Assembly (NCBI GenBank): GCA_034769895.1
Contig: CM068367.1
Coordinates: forward strand, 710,172,196 to 710,236,195
DNA: 64,000 nt
Direction: 5' to 3'
Origin: Magicicada septendecula
Taxonomy: Eukaryota > Arthropoda > Insecta > Hemiptera > Cicadidae
The position numbers and the translations under genes are program-made. This document shows, piece after piece, positions 24,945 through 33,194 of this stretch. Position 1 is the stretch's first letter. Each line of letters opens with the position of its first letter. The notes below the pieces were generated by a model. That model had not been told where the DNA came from, did not search any database, and saw only the letters and a list, made by a program, of their open reading frames with translations.

Positions 24945-25685
24945 CATAGAAAAAATCTACAGATAGACACACAGACACTTTACGAAAAACTGCTTTTTTT
25001 CATGGTTTGAATGTAGTACAATCTGAATCTGCAATAATCTCGAACACGATTTTTTTTGCCATCACCATACTTCCATTTCCTTCATGAACATGGAAGTAAA
25101 GAAGACAAATGAATAAATTAGTCCAAACATACAGTCTTTGGTCTGGTATAACAGAAATCACTATACTAACAAGTATAAGTTGTTAATAATTATCTTAGTC
25201 TTTCGGTATAATAGTATCGGTATGGAGAACCATACAAGACTTCCTTGTTCTAAGATTTATATTTAAAAGCATATTCGAAATGAAACATTTCAATAGAAAC
25301 TACTTCTTTCTATTGCTTCAGCCTTAACCACACTACTGTGGTCACTAACGTATACCATCTCACGTTTCCGCACTCGATTTTCACTGTTGATGGCAGTCGA
25401 TGGCACTGCCGTAAAGTCTGGTTTTGCAGAAAACATTGGACTACGACTAAACAGCCCGGGAAGGAATTTTAACAAAGAACTAATTCTTTGTTGCCGATAA
25501 CTTAGTACACATAAAAAATTCTCCCTTCCCCCTTCAACTATAATTTTCAGTAATAGAAAATTACCCCCACCTCGTTCACCTAACCTCTTCATTTAGAGTT
25601 ATTTCATCTACGTTTCTACAGTGGATTATTATGAGCTTCTTATCAGAATACTTTATTTATCAAAATTAAGTACTTTACTCTTGTT
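24945..25685 (+). repeat. Satellite module B, copy paired with the inverted copy
   Basis: This full module has the same private variants as the reversed copy at 20690-21428. It is followed by the same series of monomers (ATGCAGCGATGCATGC, then AACTTCACGAAAAATTGCG). The two regions form a large inverted repeat separated by about 3.5 kb that includes the TG tract. Confidence 0.75.
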
Positions 25686-26631
25686 AAAACAAAAAACGTT
25701 AAAGGTAAACTACCCCTTTCTCTAAACCGATCTTCACCAAAATCAATACACCTTCAGTCCTCTACAATGCAGCGATGCATGCAAAAAAATATTTGATTCT
25801 GTTTTAATGTGCGGCAGTTATCGTTCGTCATGAAAACATTTCTCTTGTTACAACATAAAATGTTGCAGGTAAACTACCCCTTTCCATTAACCGAACTTCA
25901 CGAAAAATTGCGTTCTGTACAATTCAGGAACGTATGCAAAAAAATATTTGATTCTCTTTGATTTTAAGGCAGTTATCTTTCGTCAAAAAAAAATTACCCT
26001 TCTTAAAACATAAAATGTTGCTAGTAAACTACCCCTTTCCCTTAACCGATCTTCAACAAAATCAACTGACCTTGAGTTCTCTTTAATTCAAAAAGGTATG
26101 CAAAAACGTAGTTGATTCAGTTTGAATTTGCGGCATTTATCGTTCGTCATATAAAAAATTACCCTTGTTAAAACATAAAATGTTGCAGGTATACTACCCC
26201 TTTTCCTTAACCGATCTTCACCAAAACCAAAAGATCTTGAGAACACTACATTTCAGTTCTGTATTCAAAACATTATTTGATCCTATTTGAATTTGCGGCT
26301 GTTATCGTTTGCCAAAAAAAAGTAACCTTGATAAAAAAACGTTGCAGGTAAACTACCCCATTCCCTTAACCATCTTCTCCAAAAACAATAGGTTTTGAGT
26401 ACTCTACAATTCAGGGCTGTATGCAAAAAATTATTTGATTCTGTTTGAAATTGCGTCTGTTATCGTTTACCATAGAAAATACCATTGTTAAAACATAAAA
26501 CGTTGGCGTTAAACTACCCCTTTCCCTTATACGATCTTCCCCAAAAACAATATTCCTTGAGAACTCTACAATTCAGAGCTGTATGCAAAACATTATTTGA
26601 TTCTGTTTGAATTTGCGGCTGTTATCATTTA

Positions 26632-27095
26632 CCATAGAAAAAAATCTATGGACACACAGACACAGACACACACTCACACACAGACACACAAACAGACACT
26701 TTTCGAAAAATTACTTTTTTCATGTATTGAGTGTAGTACAATCAGAATCTGCAATAATCTCGATCACGATTTTTTGCCATCACCATACTCCCTTTCCTTA
26801 AGGAACATGGAAGTAAAAAAGACAAATGAATAAATTAGTCCAAACATACTGTCTTTGGTCTGGTATAACAGAAAACACTATAGTGACAAGTTTAAGTTGT
26901 TAATAATTATCTTAGTCTTTCGGTGTATTATATTATATATATTATATTATCTTAATAATATCGGTATGGAGAACCATACATGAGTTCCTTGTTCTAAGAT
27001 TTATATTTAAAAGCATATTCGAAATGAAATATTTCAATAGAAACTACTTCTTTCTATTGCTTCAGCCTTAACCACAGTACTGTGGTCATTAACGT
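26632..27095 (+). repeat. Satellite module B, truncated by the LTR retrotransposon array
   Basis: The module runs normally through the microsatellite, hairpin, AT-rich part and intact palindrome (27071-27086). It stops at CATTAACGT (27087-27095), where all other copies continue into ATACCACC. The LTR terminus begins at 27096. Confidence 0.85.
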
Positions 27096-27121
27096 TGTAA
27101 CAATTAAATTTGGGTACTTCC

Positions 27122-27127
27122 TTTATT
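27122..27127 (-). terminator. Polyadenylation signal AATAAA in LTR
   Basis: AATAAA is read on the - strand, about 25 bp from the LTR 3' end, in a context that repeats in every unit. Its position fits the end of the R region of a retrotransposon transcript. It is six bases in AT-rich DNA, so the call rests on position. Confidence 0.4.
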
Positions 27128-27133
27128 CTTAAA

Positions 27134-27158
27134 GCCCCTCGTTGGGTTCGTCAATATG
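27134..27158 (-). other. Degenerate LTR-end/primer-site duplicate inside the LTR
   Basis: Read on the - strand, CGTTACATATTGACGAACCC followed by AACGAGGGGC matches the true junction GTTACATATTGGCGCCC followed by AACGTGGGGC, apart from a few changes. It lies 61 bp inside the LTR terminus (TG at 27157 versus 27096) and recurs in each unit. It is most simply a tandem duplication of the LTR-end/primer-site junction that later decayed. Confidence 0.65.
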
Positions 27159-27347
27159 TAACGTATTAAACGAGGTCGTACCTGTTGAAATGTATCACAA
27201 TTGTTTATTTTGTGTGTTAGTGTGAATGTAGTGTGTTTGCCTCACACTGGTTGTTACATAAATCGACGTCACTACTGGAGTCCGTAGCGTTGTCAATGTT
27301 ACCAGTACAACCTACCTGTTAATTCATAGTGATTGCTATTCCCGGGT

Positions 27348-27376
27348 GGCGCCAAATTGTTTCTGTTAAAACAATT
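27348..27376 (-). other. Second TGGCGCC junction with adjoining hairpin inside the LTR
   Basis: On the - strand a CA is followed by three bases (ATT) and TGGCGCC (27348-27354), the same spacing as the functional junction. Beside it AATTGTTT and AAACAATT (27355-27362 and 27369-27376) form a perfect 8-bp stem with a 6-nt loop. Downstream of TGGCGCC the sequence is ACCCGGGAATAGC, for which I recognise no tRNA. Confidence 0.45.
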
Positions 27377-28206
27377 AAAATATTTAATTTCTAAGATAAT
27401 ACGTGATATGAGCATGGACAGCTGTGACGTTCGAATTGTTCCCGCTGCTACACAGGTTGTCGACTCGGCCACTCGTGATGAGCGCTAGTTGGCTGTTGCT
27501 TAAAACTTCGCTAACACACATATATTCTACAAAAATCCTATGAAATAACAAGATAGTAATGTTCTGTACTGCGTTTTTTAATACAAATTTAATTATAAAT
27601 AAATATGACAAATGAATCATAGATAATTTTATAATACTATGCTCCGGCTTAGAGCTTGAAACACAAAATATCCCAGAGTTGGCAAAATTGATTTCAAAAC
27701 ATTATCGTTCAGTCACTTTTAATAAATTACTATGTTTTTAAAATCTGGAGTTCTTTTGATCATGAAAATAGACATAAACGTTGGTTACATCAAAAAAGTA
27801 CACTACCATACCTTATACGTACTTAGGATTTATAATGTGTTTGTACAATTTGTTCGGTAGTGTCGTATTTCTGTTACAGTAGTTGTGTTCACAAGTAAGG
27901 TTATCTATATAGTCTAATAAAATGTTTTTTATGTAAGTAAATTATGCCTTTACCTTTGAAAGAAAATACTACTTTTTAAATAGTGAGAAATTTTATCAAT
28001 TGAAAATAATTTAAGTAATTTAGGGTTTTGGGAATAAGGAAGTTATTCGGTACTTATCAGTTCGTCTCACGTTGAAATGTCATCATCAGGATAGGCGTAT
28101 ATTCTTTGAATTTGGGCCGGTTTTAAACTTCTAACATCTCCTTCATCTGGTCTTGGGTTTTTTCTTTAATTAATTTAGTTAATCTGGTTCCTGGACATCA
28201 TGTATT

Positions 28207-28215
28207 CTTTATATA
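28207..28215 (-). promoter_or_regulatory. TATA-like element (candidate 2)
   Basis: TATATAAAG is read on the - strand. It is an acceptable TATA box within the likely LTR, but no initiator is visible at the proper distance, and AT-rich DNA gives such matches by chance. Confidence 0.2.
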
Positions 28216-29712
28216 TCGACGTCTCTTCAGATTGGGTCATCTTGGTTCACTGATTCGACTTTTTATAACTGTTTAAATCAAAATTTTAATCGTTCCAATT
28301 TTGCGCGTCGCTTACCCACGCTTTGTTTTTTCAGAGTCTATATAATTTAACGGAAAATAAGCCCTCAACGTCTCGTTGTCATAGTAACCATAATTCGATG
28401 ATTGGTTAATTGCTCCTTTAAGACATTGTTAAAATATTTGAATTTTTATTCAAATTTATTAAGTATTTTCCTAATGATTTTATTCCCTTATAATTCCTTT
28501 GGGATAATAAATGACATCACTATCATTTTTCTTTCCTTTCAAAGTTTACAATGATACCTCATAAGGTCATATTTTGTTATACATTAACTATAGTCTAATT
28601 ATTTGACCTTTAACAAATAACATTTTTTTCTTAAATTAAACTATTACAATGATATTTCTGTGTTAAAATAACTGATATTTAATTACTGTCCATTCACTGG
28701 TCTTAGATTAGTAAGATTTCTTGTGGAATTGATACAATTTACTTTTGAATGTCTTTGGCAGTTAAATGTCCTCATAGTCAAAATCAGCCATGATTGTTTT
28801 TTAGTGTATTTCTTTTTAAATTACATTCTGAATTCAGCCTGATGGGCTTCACTTATTTATTTGTGTTTTAACTACTATTCAACCTACATTTTCATTACTC
28901 TTCATTTAAAAATATAATAATTAGGTTTATGGACTGTAGGTTCCTTTCAGCCATATTCCTCCTTTAACATTGAACCAACTATTCTTTACAAGTCATTAGT
29001 TATTACTAGTACTAACATTGATTTCTTTCTTGAGTTACAAACTACAGTGATAAACATTGTCACTTTTCATAAAATTATGAAAGTTGATTCCCCTTTCAAC
29101 ATGGGGTGTTGTATTCTTTGCAATCTTAATTTTAATAACAAAACTTTAATTCTATTCTATCATGCCATGTTAACACAAGTTATTTGTCTGGGCCTTCTCC
29201 CTGAATAATATCACAAGCTTCCATTATATTAATTTGGACTACTATTTCTAATTACTTCTAGATATATTACTATTTATAATATCACTCCAATCATTGGTTG
29301 TTTATCAAGATTTCACAGAGTGTCTGCTTACTCATCATTCTATTTTCAATGTTTCACATACACCTTCACTATTTTTTAGGGCATTTACACTTCACTAAAG
29401 CACTTCACTTTGGTTCACTGTTTTGTATTTAGTGTTATTTAATGGGTAATCCCTATACTTTCTCCTACCATTTCTCACTATTTTGTTTTAGTATGACATT
29501 TACTATTATCAACATTAGGTTAGCTGTGTTTTGTTAAATCTAACCTTTCTGACTGGGTTAGTGTACTTTTTCTATATTATTATATTTTACAATTGTATTG
29601 TCTTTAAAATGGGTACATAGGTTAAGTTAATGATAATAATAACGTTGGTTTCATTAATACATAATTATTCAAGGTTTATTGACCGTATTCTATCTCTAAG
29701 CATACGATCTTT

Positions 29713-29724
29713 CCCTTTTATATA
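29713..29724 (-). promoter_or_regulatory. TATA-box candidate of the LTR promoter
   Basis: TATATAAAAGGG is read on the - strand, the best TATA match that I see in the unit. It lies about 210 bp inside a candidate LTR start (TGTAAC at 29932-29937, preceded on the - strand by AAAGAAGGGAACCA). A second candidate start at 29766 follows AAGAAGAGGAAGAA. The match is conserved in every unit, but conservation means little among near-identical copies. Confidence 0.35.
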
Positions 29725-30958
29725 TGTGTGTTAGTTTCCCCTTGGGTTTTATCTGTCTCCTCTTCATTCTTCCTCTTCTTAATCTTCTATAGTCTTCATC
29801 TTGGTTCGGTTCTCCTCTTCTTCTCTTCTGGTTTAAATTCTGTTCAATTGTAGGGATCTGTTCTCTTCTTCTGGTTCTTCTTTAGTTCTGTGTTCATCAC
29901 TGTTTTGTCTATCATATTTTTTCTTAAGTATGTTACATGGTTCCCTTCTTTATGTTTAGGTTGTTGGCTCAATCACTTGGGTTGGGTAATATCGTTGTAC
30001 GTCGTGTCAAAGTATTTACATTTTAATCATTTTTTAAACATTTTATTTCATATGAAGTAATTTTATATCAAGAATTATCTTTTTTATCACTGGTATGGGA
30101 TTTGGCTTAATTGTATCGTTACATAATGCCTCTCCTCTAAAATTGATCATTTTAATAAAATACTAGCATAGTTTTTTATGAAATTATCAGTTATAGATAA
30201 CTTTTTTCCTTTTCTCCCTTGTTTGTTTCTCCATTCTTCATTTGTCATCTTACTTAATTCACTCCATTTTATTTGGATCTGTTTTTATTTATTTCCATTG
30301 GTGCATTTTCCCTCATACACAAATTTTTCCCTAACTTTTATATAGTAGTTGGTTTCTCCCATTACTACTCATTTTTCTGAGACTAGAGGCACATCTTCTC
30401 TACTCAGTTCATTGGATTGCTGGACTTTTCAACAGTCAATCTTAAATCTTTGTCAACTTGTGACTTAATAATAATAATAATATAATATAATATACTTTGG
30501 GATTGTCCACCTTGTGGTTTGTTTTTAGATCACTTTGTCATTACTACTCATTCTTCCTTCCGCTATACCTTAACTATACACTATCATCTACTTATACACT
30601 ATATTGAGAAATTTTATCTTTATTCATATGTTAATTTCATCATATCTCACTTTTCATTATTTTGTTTTCAATGCTTGTTGTGATCATTTTAATTGTCTTA
30701 GACATTTTTTTTTTTTTTCTTAGTCATTTAGCAGAATTCTGCTTTAGCCATATCTGTATATTGGTTTTATACATAATCTCCCTCTCTCCTTGTACCAGGT
30801 ATAATTTTATTATTCTTTCTTATAATACTTTTGATTCAGTATAATTTCAAGTATTTATCTCAGTAATTTCAGCTTGATTTTATTTTTTGGTTCATTTCAT
30901 ACTGTATTCAACGCCATTTTTGATAATTCTTTGGTAAGTTAATTGCCTTTACCTTAAA

Positions 30959-31159
30959 GGAATGTTTGTAGCGTATTCCTTTTTAGTTATTTTTTGATTC
31001 AATTATAATTGTAAGTTTGTGCTTCTTACATTTTTATTACATAGGAATGTATGTAACTTATTCCTTATTATCACACTTTTTTACTTCATACTTCATATAT
31101 CAATTTTTTGTTATATTTTAAACTGATTTAAATTGAAAGGAATTTGTGTAACTGTTTCC
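30959..31159. repeat. Trio of 21-bp imperfect dyads
   Basis: Three 21-bp elements lie at 30959-30979, 31044-31064 and 31139-31159, spaced 85 and 95 bp. Each begins GGAAT, has TGTA near the centre and ends TTCC, the first two with ATTCC. Arms are five bases, or four in the third. The sequences between them are not similar. The trio is repeated in every unit; in unit 2 the first dyad is at 37056-37076. Confidence 0.6.
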
Positions 31160-31484
31160 TTTGTTTTTTGGTTTTTGCATTATTATAAAACTTTTTTATT
31201 GTTCCGCATATATCATCTAAATAAGTTAGTAAGCTGCTCTTACAATCTCCTTTGGAATTTTGAAATCTGTTTCATTTCACAATGGTTTTATTCTTCTTCG
31301 TAAAACTTTTTTATCGAAGTTTGGTTATAAACTCCCTTGATTTTCCTTGTATTGATATTAATGATCTGGTAAGTATTATTACCATTGTCTTTTGTGATGA
31401 TATACGGTCTATTATGATACACATAATTGTTCTATTCATATCACTATACACTGGACCTTGTTATTTATATTCTTGGTAAGTTGA

Positions 31485-31504
31485 CTTCTCCTTTTCTTTC
31501 CTTT
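31485..31504 (-). other. Candidate polypurine tract
   Basis: This is one of the longest uninterrupted polypurine runs on the element's strand (20 nt, AAAGGAAAGAAAAGGAGAAG), about 200 bp after the Gag stop codon. That is where second-strand priming would be expected in a gag-only element. It is followed by TCAAC and not TG, which counts against it. If correct, the LTR would be about 4.4 kb and the internal part only 1.7 kb. Rival tracts that do precede TG are at 28526-28540 and 29767-29780. Confidence 0.3.
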
Positions 31505-31698
31505 ATTATTTCCTTCTCTTGTTCGACTCTTTGTTATTATGCACCTCTACTCCTTCAAGTGCTTGGTAGACACACTTATTCTGGATGACATTATTTTAAG
31601 TCTGTTCTAGTTTAATTTTTTCTTCTATTCCATTGGGTTGCTTGGTCAGTAACTTGAAGATCCGTCCCTTTTCTTGGTTTGTGGTATCTTCACTTAGT

Positions 31699-33152
31699 TT
31701 ACCCATGGTCCATCAGTTCCTCTGCCCTTATGGTTAGGATAACTCTGGTGTGTAGAACTGTTTTCTTACTGGTGAAATAGGTCTCCTCCGTCTTGTACCA
31801 TAATTCCTCTAATACCATATGTTCTGTAGTCTTTATGTTTACCGCAAACATTTGATTATTTTGTCCATAATCAGAGAAGTTAATTGTGCATCTCTCATTA
31901 ATATTATTTTTGCTTTTTTATTTGGTATTTCCATTTCTGGTGTGCTCCAGTATTTTATTGACCTTCTTGATTTGTTATACTCTGTTTTGTCGTCAGTCAT
32001 TTCTATTTCTGGCATCTTCCATCTAAGTATTGATTTGTTGAATTTTTCATCCGCTGTTTGGTTCTGAATTCCTTTTATAATTTCCCTCAGAGTCCTCCTG
32101 CAATCTTTGTACTTTATTAATTTGCTTTGGTAGGTAATGGGCAAATTAAACACATCGATCAGTCCGTTCTTCATCATCTCCACTTCTTCTCGTGTTTTGA
32201 TGAGTTTCCTCTTATATACCTTTCTTAATTCCTCTGTTTTCTTAATCTTCTTAATGGTTCGATTCTTCTTCATACGACTGTTTACATCTATTTGTAGTCT
32301 TTGGTGCCTCTCTTCCAATTCCTTGACCATCTCCTACTGTGTTATTTTCTGATTCCCCGGTTCCATGTTCTTATTCAACGTTTCTTTGATACCTTCAGGA
32401 GTGCTGTCTAGTGTTTCATTCAATTGTTTGAAATCACTAACTATTGTTTCTTGAAGTTGATTTACTGGGTAACTTGTTTCTTCCCATCTCTTATTCATCC
32501 CCGTTTTTGTCCGTTTGTCTTCTTCACGAAACTCTGCAAACATGAATCTCAATTCTTCTCTGTTCTTCTCACTTTCTTCCTCGATTTTCCTTTGGAGAAT
32601 ATCATGATTAATTTCCATCTTTTTATTTACTATCTCCAGATCCCTTTTGATCTGTTTCTTCAGCTCTTCGCTCTTCTTTTCCAATGCCTCCTGACTTCTC
32701 TTCAAGTCTTCATGGTTGCTTTCTATTTTGTCATTCAGGATGTCCAGTTTTTCCAATTTTTTATTCAACTCTTCCTTGTCAGATTCTAATTTTTTATTTA
32801 AATCTTCCTTGTCTCGTCTTCTCTCTTCCTTGTCTGACTCTAGTTTTTTATTTAAATCTTCATGGCTCCTGTTCATTTGTCCAAATTGTTCCATCATGAA
32901 CTTCATCATGCTATTTAAATTCGTTTCTTCTGTCGGTTTGACTGGTTGTTCAGTCACCATGACTTCTGCTTCTATTTCCGGTTCAGGTGGATTAGGATTT
33001 TCCATTTGGTCCTCCTGTAGGTTTTCTTCTGACAATTCTCCAGTCGTTTCCTCCACTTCTACTTCCTCAACTTCCTCCATTTCTTCTGGGTTTCCTTCTT
33101 GGTTTGGTTCTTCCTTCCCTTTGCGCCTCGTAACCATACCGTGTCTATTCAT
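31699..33152 (-). pseudogene. gag: Gag-position coiled-coil protein, broken copy (unit 1)
   Basis: The same protein as in units 2-6, starting 24 nt after the primer binding site. Codon 273 is changed from AAG to TAG, which ends the open frame after 272 residues (32334-33152). Beyond it the frame stays open to about 31839, where loss of one T in the INGQ region (CCATAATC instead of CCATTAATC) shifts it. It keeps the ancestral A5 run after residue K415 that units 2-5 have lost. A GCT-to-GAA change near residue 14 (KEEP for KEAP) is private to this unit. The product, if made, would be the acidic and coiled-coil half only. Confidence 0.75.
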
Positions 33153-33176
33153 GATCGCCGCTAGTTAGTCTTCCTA

Positions 33177-33194
33177 GCCCCACGTTGGGCGCCA
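33177..33194 (-). other. Primer binding site, tRNA-Lys(CUU), unit 1
   Basis: On the - strand TGGCGCCCAACGTGGGGC is exactly complementary to the last 18 nt of tRNA-Lys(CUU) including CCA, as I know that conserved animal tRNA. Three bases separate it from the LTR end CA. An 18-nt match at this spacing is the strongest evidence for the class of element. Confidence 0.93.

Larger units (their letters stand above)
27096..27380 (-). mobile_element. LTR outer (3'/U5) end, unit 1
   Basis: The terminus on the - strand reads ...AATTGTTACA at 27096, fixed by the satellite junction and repeated at each unit start. An AATAAA signal lies 26-31 bp inside (27122-27127), and a second at 27204-27209 as ATAAAC-flanked AATAAA, both on the - strand. 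These fit transcript termination in the LTR. Two further LTR-end/primer-site-like junctions lie inside, at about 27134-27158 and 27348-27359. The motif TTGTTACA also occurs at 27251-27258 on the + strand, an exact inverted match to the terminus, but no polypurine tract adjoins it. Confidence 0.7.
27259..31698. other. Non-coding body of unit 1 (LTR interior and 3' internal region)
   Basis: About 4.4 kb of AT-rich sequence without any coding region or domain that I can recognise on either strand. It contains TATA-like sequences, several polypyrimidine tracts (purine-rich on the element's strand), an AATAAT microsatellite near 30469-30485, a variable T-run near 30705, three 21-bp dyads (30959-31159) and three GGTAAGT motifs (30933, 31368, 31475). 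Corresponding stretches occupy 33198-37794, 39294-43897, 45399-50001, 51503-56103 and 57605-62213 in units 2-6. Confidence 0.7.

Noticed and set aside
27251..27258. 163-bp LTR bounded by TGTAACAA and TTGTTACA
   Set aside because: The inverted ends match perfectly, but no polypurine tract lies next to the inner end (the - strand reads GACGTCGATTTA there). I leave it as a less likely boundary.
27348..27373. A second functional primer binding site (TGGCGCCACCC...)
   Set aside because: No tRNA 3' end known to me fits beyond TGGCGCC, which is mostly the palindrome GGCGCC; kept only as a possible relic junction.
27384..27620. A 78-codon - strand frame in every unit, upstream of the primer site
   Set aside because: Its recurrence only reflects near-identical units; it has no recognisable motif and lies in the LTR. 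I cannot separate it from a chance frame.
32716..33168. + strand frames of 121 and 150 codons opposite Gag, repeated in every unit
   Set aside because: They are antisense shadows of the lysine- and glutamate-rich Gag frame, which reads as serine/phenylalanine/leucine-rich sequence on the other strand.
33177..33194. A tRNA gene fragment at the primer binding site
   Set aside because: Only the last 18 nt with the non-encoded CCA match, directly beside an LTR end; a gene would show the T-arm, anticodon arm and no CCA.
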